DNA from: an uncultured Prevotella sp.
GTDB lineage: Bacteria > Bacteroidota > Bacteroidia > Bacteroidales > Bacteroidaceae
Length of the DNA: 10,447 bases
Direction: 5' to 3'
Assembly (NCBI GenBank): GCA_900551985.1
Contig: URYG01000108.1
Location: 1 to 10,447 of the forward strand
Shown: positions 1-6,693 of the stretch, piece after piece
Layout: every line of letters starts with the position of its first letter
Position numbering within the stretch: the first letter of the stretch is position 1
Made by a program: the position numbers and the translations under genes
Notes under the pieces: model-generated
What the model was told of the DNA's origin: nothing
Database searches by the model: none
The model's input: the letters and a program-made list of their open reading frames with translations, nothing else

Positions 1-790
1 TGAAGAGGTGATACTCACGACCAGTGATCTTAGTCATCTCCTGGCAGTACTTCTCTACTACCTCAGGGATTGCATCGTAGTAAGGGTTGCAAGCCTCACG
101 GTGAGTGAAGAATGTCTCTGGGTTCTCAGCAGTACCGCGAGTAACAGGACGCTCAGGAGTCAATGCACGGTTACGGAAGTCCTCGATGAACTCTTCCTTA
201 ACCAATGGACGGATGTCTTCCATATCCATCTCCTCGATCTTGTGGTACTCGTGAGAAGTACGGAAACCATCGAAGAAGTTAATGAAAGGAACCTTTGTCT
301 CCAATGTAGCCAAGTGAGGAACTGCAGAGAGGTCCATAACCTCCTGAACAGAACCTGAGCAGAACATAGCGAAGCCAGTCTGGCGGCAAGCCATTACGTC
401 CTGGTGGTCACCGAAGATACAAAGTGAGTGAGAAGCCAATGTACGAGCTGATACGTTGAACACGCAAGGGAGCAACTCACCAGCAATCTTGTACATGTTA
501 GGAATCATCAACAACAAACCCTGAGAAGCAGTGTAAGTTGAAGTCAAGGCACCAGCCTGGAGAGAACCGTGAACTGCACCGGCAGCACCAGCCTCAGACT
601 CCATTTCCTGGATAGAAACTCGCTGACCGAAAAGGTTCTTACGACCTTTGGCAGCCCATTCATCTACATGCTCCGCCATTGGTGATGATGGAGTAATAGG
701 GTAGATAGCAGCAACCTCTGTAAACATATAGCTTACATGAGCGGCAGCTGTGTTACCATCACAAGTGATAAATTTTTTCTCTTTAGCCAT
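1..790 (-). CDS. nifJ: Pyruvate:ferredoxin (flavodoxin) oxidoreductase, N-terminal part (partial)
   Basis: This is the first 263 codons of a gene that continues off the left edge. The enzyme oxidatively decarboxylates pyruvate with coenzyme A to acetyl-CoA and CO2, passing electrons to ferredoxin or flavodoxin in the cytoplasm of anaerobes. The fragment starts MAKEKKFITCDGNTAAAHV at the ATG whose complement is at 788-790. It shows the domain I hallmarks: YPITPSSP at residues 30-37, an EMESEAGA segment with the conserved Glu at 64, and SARTLASH near 114-121. Arg116 there matches the pyruvate-binding arginine of characterised PFORs (alignment from memory). IFGDHQDVMACRQTG follows. The thiamine diphosphate and iron-sulfur domains lie outside the window. 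No clear TAnnTTTG promoter is visible in the 59-bp gap to the upstream ATPase gene, so read-through from it or a weak promoter is possible. The family is secure. Confidence 0.96.
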   Translation of the reverse strand, partial: MAKEKKFITCDGNTAAAHVSYMFTEVAAIYPITPSSPMAEHVDEWAAKGRKNLFGQRVSIQEMESEAGAAGAVHGSLQAGALTSTYTASQGLLLMIPNMYKIAGELLPCVFNVSARTLASHSLCIFGDHQDVMACRQTGFAMFCSGSVQEVMDLSAVPHLATLETKVPFINFFDGFRTSHEYHKIEEMDMEDIRPLVKEEFIEDFRNRALTPERPVTRGTAENPETFFTHREACNPYYDAIPEVVEKYCQEMTKITGREYHLF

Positions 791-849
791 TTTACTTTTA
801 GATAAAATATTAAAAATGTTTTGTATTTAATTCTTCTTTCGAAATTTCG

Positions 850-2040
850 TTAATACAGGAATCCCAAGAGCCATAACGGAATCTTGTTGTCCTTGCCTAC
901 CTCAGTATTGTAACGAGCATAGATGGTATCTGGATTACTACGCATCTTGTTGGGAGTTTGTGCATCACAGATTCTGAATTTCTTGTTGCCATCCACTGTA
1001 TAAAAGTGGTCTTTTCCGCCCTGATGAACTTTGTGGTCTTTCCAAAGAGAATTGACGAAGAATGTTTCCATCACTTCCTGCTTGTCAATCTGTATAGGAT
1101 AGATAGCGTACATTAGGTTAGGATTATGCATCATCACCTTAGATGGCTTCTTTGGAAAATCCTGCCCCTCCGGATAGATCATATTGATGAGTCTGGAATC
1201 GGCCAGATACTTAATGTAGTTCATTACGGTTGCTCTACTCGTGTTGATGTTCTCGGCCAGCTGGCTCCCGTTGGGAGCCTTGGCGCCTTCCACAGCCAAC
1301 TCGTAGAACAGGCGTTTTATCTTTGGCAGATACTTCAGTTCTATCTGCTTGATGAGGAGGATATCAACCTCGGTCATCATATTCATTGTCTTTAGTAGAT
1401 TCTCTGTGAAGTTACGCTGTTCCAAGAAGAATGGGTAGAAGCCGTGATGCAGGTAATCATTGAAGTATTTCATCGGACTCACCTTAGGAAGGATCTGCTT
1501 GATGATGTGCTCATGATTGCGCAGGATGTCATCGAGTTCGTATGGCTGGAAATCGTTGCCCGTCTTCAGATTGATATATTCTCTGAACGAGAAGCCGCGG
1601 AGATTGTAACTCTTCACGATACCATTGAGCTCTGGGTTTTCTTCCTTCAAGCGCATCACGCTCGAACCGGTAAACACAATTTTCAACTCAGGATACAGGT
1701 CGTAGCATTTGCGGAGCTCATTGCTCCAGTCCTGCTGTTTGAATACCTGGTCTATCAGGAGTGTTCGTCCACCTTGACTCACAAAGTCGCCTGCAAAATC
1801 GGCAATACCTCTGCTCTGGAAATAGAAGTTGTTCATATTCACATATAAGCACTTGCGATCATAAGGTCCAAAGTGCTCCTTGGCATACTGGAGGAGGAAG
1901 GTCGACTTGCCTACACCTCTAGTGCCTTTGATACCTATCATACGGTCATTCCAGTCAATCTCATCCATCAAGGTTCGTCTGACTGGAGCATCTGTATGCT
2001 CAACTAGGTATGTATGTGTTCTGAAGAATGCTTCTTCCAT
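850..2040 (-). CDS. P-loop ATPase of the AAA_14/DUF4143 type
   Basis: This 396-residue protein looks complete. Its N-terminal ATPase domain has a Walker A motif GTRGVGKST at residues 39-47, a Walker B-like strand LLIDQ at 94-98, and the family segment IVFTGSS at 121-127. A winged-helix-like region follows at about 250-290 (SQLAENINTSRATVMNYIKYL), then a C-terminal DUF4143-like region beginning near 327 (FFVNSL) and ending in the usual IPLWLLGFLY. Proteins of this kind are common and often multicopy in Bacteroidales. They are predicted ATPases of unknown biological role, sometimes annotated as archaeal-type ATPases. The Walker B motif has Gln98 where relatives carry Glu (LDE, IDE), so hydrolysis may be impaired. 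The ATG at 2040 lies about 30 bases after the predicted transcription start of a good promoter. The gene is divergent from the ATP-grasp gene and 59 bp upstream of nifJ on the same strand, with no functional link apparent. Confidence 0.85.
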   Translation of the reverse strand: MEEAFFRTHTYLVEHTDAPVRRTLMDEIDWNDRMIGIKGTRGVGKSTFLLQYAKEHFGPYDRKCLYVNMNNFYFQSRGIADFAGDFVSQGGRTLLIDQVFKQQDWSNELRKCYDLYPELKIVFTGSSVMRLKEENPELNGIVKSYNLRGFSFREYINLKTGNDFQPYELDDILRNHEHIIKQILPKVSPMKYFNDYLHHGFYPFFLEQRNFTENLLKTMNMMTEVDILLIKQIELKYLPKIKRLFYELAVEGAKAPNGSQLAENINTSRATVMNYIKYLADSRLINMIYPEGQDFPKKPSKVMMHNPNLMYAIYPIQIDKQEVMETFFVNSLWKDHKVHQGGKDHFYTVDGNKKFRICDAQTPNKMRSNPDTIYARYNTEVGKDNKIPLWLLGFLY

Positions 2041-2076
2041 GCGTTTAATATTGATTCATATTTGTTTTTTACGATG

Positions 2077-2107
2077 CAAAGGTAATAATATATTTTAAAT
2101 TTGCAAA
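2077..2107 (-). promoter_or_regulatory. Bacteroidetes-type promoter of the P-loop ATPase gene
   Basis: Read on the minus strand, TTTG (2107-2104) is followed after exactly 19 bases by TACCTTTG (2084-2077). This fits the Bacteroidetes housekeeping consensus TTTG, 19-21 bases, TAnnTTTG. The predicted transcription start is near 2071-2073, giving a leader of roughly 30 bases before the ATG at 2040. Confidence 0.75.
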
Positions 2108-2173
2108 CTCTAGATAGCAAAAACTAACTTTTTTTTCATTATTTAGCACTTTTCTAAGTAAAACTTACCCTAT

Positions 2174-2207
2174 TTTGCCGTTTTTATCTCAATAATTTGT
2201 ATCTTTG
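2174..2207 (+). promoter_or_regulatory. Bacteroidetes-type promoter abutting the ATP-grasp gene start
   Basis: TTTG at 2174-2177 is followed after 22 bases by TATCTTTG at 2200-2207, a perfect TAnnTTTG -7 element with a slightly long spacer. The element ends four bases before the ATG at 2212. Because transcription normally begins a few bases after this box, the mRNA probably starts at or next to the start codon. Confidence 0.7.
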
Positions 2208-2211
2208 CAGT

Positions 2212-3279
2212 ATGAAACTACATATCTTCAATCCAGAACACGATTTGGCATTGGCCGCTCATTTGCGACAGTTTACCGCTCCTCATGCAGGAAGACAGTT
2301 GCGAAGCGACCTTGCATTTATTCCTGCCTTATGGGCAGATCAGGGTGACTTGGTGCTTGTTGACGACATTGACAATGCACGCGATAAGGTGCGCCATTTG
2401 GGTGAGCACCTGTTGGAAAAAGTTGAGTTTATAACCAAACTGCAGCTTGAGCATCTGCTTAAGACGGAGTTTATAGACTGCGTGCATCCTTGGGGATGGG
2501 ACTTGAGTCTGAAAGGCGAACTGGAACGTATCGGTTTGCCGGAAATCATGCTGCCTACTGATGAGGTATTAGATAAGGTACGCGCGATAAGCAGCCGCCA
2601 ATGGGCCGCTGAACATCTACAGCAGGATGTAGTGTATGCAGATAACTTTGCTCTGGTTAAGGAATGCGTGATGAAGTGGGGCAAGGCTGTAGTCAAGGCT
2701 CCTTGGAGCAGCAGTGGAAGAGGCGTGAAATATGTTTCTGCCGATGAGTTCCGGACAAACGGCGAATATCCGGCTTTCCAGCGCTGGGTAAGCAACATCA
2801 TCTTCCGGCAGGGTGGTGTTACCATAGAACCCTATTATAATAAGGTGAAAGATTTCGGTATGGAATTCGAGATGCGTGACGGCAAGGCACACTATCTGGG
2901 ACTCTCGCTCTTCGATACCGTCAAAAATGCCTATACCGGTAACTTGCTCTGCTCAGAAGAAGAGAAGGTTAAAATGATAAAGAAATACATCAGTGAAGAT
3001 ACGCTTTTCTCTGCTAGACAGAGAATTATAGATATAGTTGAGCCTGCATTAAAGGAAAACTATAACGGACCATTTGGAGTAGATATGATGATTGCAGCAA
3101 AGGATGGAGAGTTAGAGCTGGTATCTTGTATCGAATTGAACCTTCGCAGAACGATGGGGCATGTGGCTCTTGAGTTAGCCAAGATAACCAAACCTCAGAG
3201 TCTGATGCGTGTTGACTTTGATGGTAACAGATATCATTTGCGTGTGTTGCCAGGTAAGCAGTCTGTTAACGAGTCTTAA
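2212..3279 (+). CDS. ATP-grasp-like protein of unknown substrate
   Basis: This 355-residue protein appears to be soluble, with no signal peptide or membrane segment. I chose the ATG at 2212 (MKLHIFNPEHDLALA) because this N-terminus resembles Bacteroidales homologues I remember. The in-frame TTG at 2197 would start upstream of most of the -7 element. The middle and C-terminus have an ATP-grasp look: VVKAPWSSSGRGVKY at 160-174 as a nucleotide-binding glycine-rich loop with Lys162, EPYYNKVKDFGMEFE around 206-220, and acidic metal-ligand candidates Asp291 (GPFGVDMM) and Glu308/Asn310 (CIELNLRRTMGH). ATP-grasp enzymes join a carboxylate to an amine or thiol through an acyl phosphate. No motif here indicates the substrate, and the conserved NPEHDLALA start does not match an enzyme I can name. 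The serpin gene follows 74 bases later on the same strand and may be co-transcribed. Confidence 0.75.
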   Translation: MKLHIFNPEHDLALAAHLRQFTAPHAGRQLRSDLAFIPALWADQGDLVLVDDIDNARDKVRHLGEHLLEKVEFITKLQLEHLLKTEFIDCVHPWGWDLSLKGELERIGLPEIMLPTDEVLDKVRAISSRQWAAEHLQQDVVYADNFALVKECVMKWGKAVVKAPWSSSGRGVKYVSADEFRTNGEYPAFQRWVSNIIFRQGGVTIEPYYNKVKDFGMEFEMRDGKAHYLGLSLFDTVKNAYTGNLLCSEEEKVKMIKKYISEDTLFSARQRIIDIVEPALKENYNGPFGVDMMIAAKDGELELVSCIELNLRRTMGHVALELAKITKPQSLMRVDFDGNRYHLRVLPGKQSVNES

Positions 3280-3293
3280 TTCTTCGCATTACG

Positions 3294-3319
3294 ATGCAAG
3301 GAATCGCAGCAACTTGCAT
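3294..3319. repeat. Short inverted repeat between the ATP-grasp and serpin genes
   Basis: ATGCAAG at 3294-3300 and CTTGCAT at 3313-3319 form a perfect 7-bp stem with a 12-base loop. One further G-T wobble pair is possible at 3293/3320. No T-run follows, so it is a poor intrinsic terminator. It may be an operator or an mRNA processing or stability structure in the 74-base gap before the serpin gene. Confidence 0.4.
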
Positions 3320-3353
3320 TTCATAGACAGATTATCAACAAAATTAAAAGATT

Positions 3354-4643
3354 ATGAAAAAGAGAAATGAAAGTAAGATAGCTATGGCAGCTCTGATGAT
3401 GATGGCTGCAACGGCTATGACATCTTGTGCTAGCAGCAAGAAGATAAACGGCGATTCTAATGCAAGCAAAAGCAGCGAAATGGGTAAGAATGAAGAGGAT
3501 TTGGATAACAGCTATCTCGTTCTTTCTGACATCCAGCAGGATATAGTAAAGAAGAACAATGCATTTGCGCTTCGTCTCTTCAATAAGGTTACAGATATGG
3601 AGTCTAAGGTAATTTCACCTATGAGCGTATCTTATCTGATGGGGATGCTGGCAAATGGTGCAGATGGTAGCACACAGCAGGAGATACTGAAGGCTATCGG
3701 TTGCGAAGGAGTGTCTGTCAGCGATCTGAATGAGCTTTATAAAGCAATGCTTCTTACTGCTAACAAGCAGGATAAGCAGACAACCGTGAATATAGCTAAT
3801 TACATTGCCGTAAACAAGAACTTCCAGCTCAACAAGGATTTCTGTCAGAAAGTGAGCGATAGTTATTTGGCTGGTATCGAAAGTCTTGACTTCACTTCTT
3901 CCAAGACTACCGACCGTATCAATGGTTGGTGCAAGGAAAAGACCAATGGTATGATTCCCCGCATGATTGATCAGGTTTCTGCCGATGCAGTATCGTATTT
4001 GATGAATGCCATCTATTTCAAGGGAACATGGCAGAACAAGTTCAATGCCAAGGACACCAAGCTGGAGAACTTCCGCGGCTATACACGTGATATCCAGAAA
4101 GTAGAGATGATGCATCAGGTAAAGAAGCTCTTCTATGCAGAGAACAAGGATTTCAAGGCTGTAGATCTTCCTTATGGTAATGGTAGCTATCGTATGCTTG
4201 TTCTTCTGCCAAATGAGGGCAAGAATATCCAGGAAATGATGAAAGGATTGGATGAAGAGAAGCTGAATCAGATTTCGCAGAATATGGAAAACTGTATGGT
4301 GAATCTCAAGTTGCCTAAATTTACCATCGAACAGGAACTGCCTCTGAATGCTATCATCAGTGATTTGGGTGCTCCTTCTATGTTTGCTGCAGGCAAGGCG
4401 AACTTCAGTCATTTTGCTGACGGCAATTTCTTTGTAAGCAAGATGCTTCAGAAAGCAAAGATAGAGGTGAATGAGCAGGGAACAAAGGCTGCTGCTGTAA
4501 CAGCTGCCGTGATGGTGACTGCTATGGCACCTATGGAGATAAGAAATGTGGAGTTCATCGCTGACCGTCCATTTGTCTATATGATTCAGGATAGCCAGAG
4601 TGGCGGTATCCTCTTTATGGGTCAATATTGCGGAACACACTAA
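3354..4643 (+). CDS. Serpin family protease inhibitor, predicted lipoprotein
   Basis: The 429-residue protein has a basic, Met/Ala-rich signal peptide ending in MTSC, with Cys25 as the probable lipidation site, then a Ser/Lys/Asn-rich linker to about residue 60. A full serpin fold follows: SPMSVSYLMGMLANGADGST near 88-107, the NAIYFKGTW segment at 218-226, and a C-terminal FIADRPFVYMI at 401-411. The reactive centre loop has the inhibitory-type hinge GTKAAAVT at 376-383. Counting from Gly376 as P15 places the scissile bond near Ala390-Met391, suggesting elastase-like or broad-specificity targets. Serpins trap serine or cysteine proteases irreversibly; a Bacteroidetes precedent is miropin of Tannerella forsythia. 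P13 is Lys378 where Glu is usual. The start is supported by an A-rich upstream stretch and the signal peptide. Transcription probably comes from the promoter before the ATP-grasp gene and ends at the hairpin at 4670-4712. Confidence 0.92.
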   Translation: MKKRNESKIAMAALMMMAATAMTSCASSKKINGDSNASKSSEMGKNEEDLDNSYLVLSDIQQDIVKKNNAFALRLFNKVTDMESKVISPMSVSYLMGMLANGADGSTQQEILKAIGCEGVSVSDLNELYKAMLLTANKQDKQTTVNIANYIAVNKNFQLNKDFCQKVSDSYLAGIESLDFTSSKTTDRINGWCKEKTNGMIPRMIDQVSADAVSYLMNAIYFKGTWQNKFNAKDTKLENFRGYTRDIQKVEMMHQVKKLFYAENKDFKAVDLPYGNGSYRMLVLLPNEGKNIQEMMKGLDEEKLNQISQNMENCMVNLKLPKFTIEQELPLNAIISDLGAPSMFAAGKANFSHFADGNFFVSKMLQKAKIEVNEQGTKAAAVTAAVMVTAMAPMEIRNVEFIADRPFVYMIQDSQSGGILFMGQYCGTH

Positions 4644-4669
4644 TTCTCTGGAATCACTATATAAAAAGA

Positions 4670-4712
4670 AATCCCTCAGGCTTCATGTCAAGTCTGAGGG
4701 ATTACTTTTTTT
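4670..4712. terminator. Bidirectional intrinsic terminator between serpin and ligase genes
   Basis: AATCCCTCAGGCTT (4670-4683) pairs with AAGTCTGAGGGATT (4690-4703) as a 14-bp stem with one G-T wobble and a 6-base loop. Seven T follow on the plus strand (4706-4712). On the minus strand the hairpin is followed by TTCTTTTTAT. It can therefore end both convergent transcripts. The plus-strand T-run overlaps the ligase stop codon at 4711-4713. Confidence 0.9.
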
Positions 4713-6678
4713 ATCCGAATTTCTCAACGAACTCATCTTCTGTAATGATAGGAATGTTGAGTTCATGCGCTTTCTTGTTCTTGGAACTTTGGGAGGTTGC
4801 ATCGTTGTTGATGAGGAAGTTGGTGCTCTTGCTTACGCTTCCCGTCACCTTGCCACCTTGGCTTTCAATGTAAGCCTTCAGTTCGTTGCGGTTTTTGTAA
4901 TGATGAACATCGCCGGTTACAACAAAGGTCAAGCCGTCGCAGGCGCTTCCTTTCTCCACCGGTTCCTGCTCTACGATTTCCAGTTCCTTCATCAGATTCT
5001 GTACATGAGCGAAGTTTGTATCGTCCTTGAACCAGCCAATGAACTTGGCGCTCTTTTCCGGTCCGATGCCGTCGATGCTGGCAAACTCATCGTCAAACAT
5101 GCAGAGACGGGCGGTCTCTATCAGTTCTTTTACCGGATAGCGACCGATGAGCTTTTTGGCTACATCGCCTCCGCAGAGAGGAATGTTGAGGGCATAGAGC
5201 AGATGGCGACCATCTGTCTGGCGACTCTTTCTTACGCTCTCCAGCATGTTGGCAACGCTCTTCTTGCCAAAACCATCCCAGGCTGCTATTTCGTAGGCAT
5301 GGTCATTGAGGTGATAGAAGTCAGCGTATTCGCTAATCAGTCCTTCATTCACCAGCTTCCAGATGGTCTGTTCTGAGATTCCTTCTATGTTCAGGCCTTC
5401 CTTGCTCACGAATCTGGCAAACTTCTTAATCTGCTTGGCTGCACAGTGGGGGTTGGTGCAATGCAGAGTCTTCGTTCCGCTTTCGCTTTCTCTAACGATG
5501 GCTTCTGCATGACAGACAGGACACTCTTTAGGAATTTCAAAAACGCCAAGTGATTCTGTTACGTTGATTACCTTCGGAATTATCTTGTTAGCCTTGATAA
5601 CCTGCAGTCGGGTTCCCTTGCCACCGATTCCCAAACGCTCGCATTCACTTACATTACAGAGAGATGCCCGCTGAACAGTTGTGCCTTCCAATTCTACCGG
5701 TTTGAAAACAGCCACAGGAGTGATGGTATTGGCTGCACACGACCATTCGATGTGGTCGAGTTCGGTATCGGCGTGCTCATCCTGCCATTTGAAGGCGTAA
5801 CCAGCTCGTGTTGCATGATGACCTGTTACAGAACCCGTTGCAGCATAGGAGGTGTCATCGTAGCAGATGACGAGACCATCTACAGGGAAAGGATTCTTCT
5901 TATTGGTCACCTTAGCTGTAAATGCATCAATTTCCTGTTGAATGTTTTCGGTAGTTGGCTGCTCTATTCTCTGACGCTCTACCGGATGAAAACCCAGTTC
6001 TTCCAGCCACTGCATTCTTTTGCCCCATGAGGTGATTTCCTGTTCGCAATAAACCAGGGTGAAAGGAATCCATTGGATGTGACGCTGCTTTACTTCTTCT
6101 ACATCTTTCAAAGAAAGAGAGCCGGATGCAAGATTGCGGGGATTGGCGTAATCACCTTCGCTTTCGATGATAAACTGCTCGAAGTCGGCATAGGAGATGA
6201 CTGCCTCGCCACGAATCACAAGATGTTCCTTTTCTGTGATGGACTGCGGAATACCACTGATAGCTGGTGCCAGATGCGTAATGTTGGTGCCAATATGACC
6301 ATTACCGCGAGTTACCACCTTGGTTAGTTTGCCATTGTCGTATGTCACTACCAAGGTGAGGCCATCCAGCTTCCAGGAAATCCAGATAGGGCGGTCTTCT
6401 GCCCACTTGACAAGGTCGCTGACCTTCTTGGTCTTTGCAAGAGAGAGAGCAGCGAACTCGTGTTCTTCCTTCTGACCTGCGATAGAATCTTCAGAAACCT
6501 TGTTGGTAGGGGAATCGGGGAGTATTTCGCCGGTTTCCTCTTCCAGCTTCTTGAGTTGGTCGAATAGGGCATCCCATTCATAATCGGTAAGGATTTCACC
6601 TTTGCCGTTATAATAAACATCAGAAGCTTGGTTCAGTTGATTGACCAAGCTTCTCATTCTATTTAATTTATCCTCCAT
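4711..6678 (-). CDS. NAD-dependent DNA ligase, divergent LigA-type paralogue
   Basis: The 655-residue protein has the whole LigA domain order. There is a Ia-like N-terminus with YY at 22-23, and an adenylation domain with the KLDG motif (Lys103 is the predicted AMP-accepting residue), TRGNG at 123-127 and RGE at 156-158. The OB-fold region follows, then a four-cysteine zinc finger (Cys386, 389, 407, 412), helix-hairpin-helix repeats around 428-555 (DGFGKKS, IDGIGPEKS), and a BRCT domain from about 580 to the end. LigA enzymes seal nicks in DNA using NAD+. This one differs from the housekeeping enzyme: motif IV reads DGLVICYDD with Cys272 where E. coli LigA has Lys290, TRGDG is TRGNG, and the BRCT ending (NND...SSKNKKAHELNIPII) resembles a second ligase family I associate with Firmicutes. 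It may be an accessory or repair ligase beside a standard ligA elsewhere. It lies 15 bases after the acetyltransferase gene, and no Shine-Dalgarno sequence precedes its ATG. Confidence 0.9.
   Translation of the reverse strand: MEDKLNRMRSLVNQLNQASDVYYNGKGEILTDYEWDALFDQLKKLEEETGEILPDSPTNKVSEDSIAGQKEEHEFAALSLAKTKKVSDLVKWAEDRPIWISWKLDGLTLVVTYDNGKLTKVVTRGNGHIGTNITHLAPAISGIPQSITEKEHLVIRGEAVISYADFEQFIIESEGDYANPRNLASGSLSLKDVEEVKQRHIQWIPFTLVYCEQEITSWGKRMQWLEELGFHPVERQRIEQPTTENIQQEIDAFTAKVTNKKNPFPVDGLVICYDDTSYAATGSVTGHHATRAGYAFKWQDEHADTELDHIEWSCAANTITPVAVFKPVELEGTTVQRASLCNVSECERLGIGGKGTRLQVIKANKIIPKVINVTESLGVFEIPKECPVCHAEAIVRESESGTKTLHCTNPHCAAKQIKKFARFVSKEGLNIEGISEQTIWKLVNEGLISEYADFYHLNDHAYEIAAWDGFGKKSVANMLESVRKSRQTDGRHLLYALNIPLCGGDVAKKLIGRYPVKELIETARLCMFDDEFASIDGIGPEKSAKFIGWFKDDTNFAHVQNLMKELEIVEQEPVEKGSACDGLTFVVTGDVHHYKNRNELKAYIESQGGKVTGSVSKSTNFLINNDATSQSSKNKKAHELNIPIITEDEFVEKFG
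6622..6654 (-). repeat. Perfect 11-bp inverted repeat in the first codons of the ligase gene
   Basis: AGAAGCTTGGT (6622-6632) and ACCAAGCTTCT (6644-6654) are exact reverse complements separated by 11 bases. In the mRNA the hairpin spans about codons 9-19 of the ligase, beginning roughly 25 bases after the start codon. A stable hairpin here could limit translation initiation or mark a processing site between acetyltransferase and ligase. It could also be chance within coding sequence. Confidence 0.6.
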
Positions 6679-6693
6679 AATGTCTATAAATCG

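Noticed and set aside
840..849. 10-bp palindrome CGAAATTTCG directly after the P-loop ATPase stop codon
   Set aside because: It has no loop and no T-run. A 10-base AT-rich palindrome is common by chance, so it was not called a terminator or operator.
2197..2199. TTG at 2197 as the start of the ATP-grasp gene
   Set aside because: It precedes the -7 promoter box and would add Tyr-Leu-Cys-Ser before the conserved-looking MKLHIFNPEH start.
3615..4640. Long open frame antisense to the serpin gene (341 codons)
   Set aside because: The translation is rich in His, Leu and Ile without motifs. The plus-strand serpin fold is unmistakable.
4600..5376. Plus-strand open frame running from the serpin end into the ligase gene
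   Set aside because: It crosses the bidirectional terminator and overlaps conserved ligase helix-hairpin-helix and BRCT coding sequence, so it is a shadow frame.
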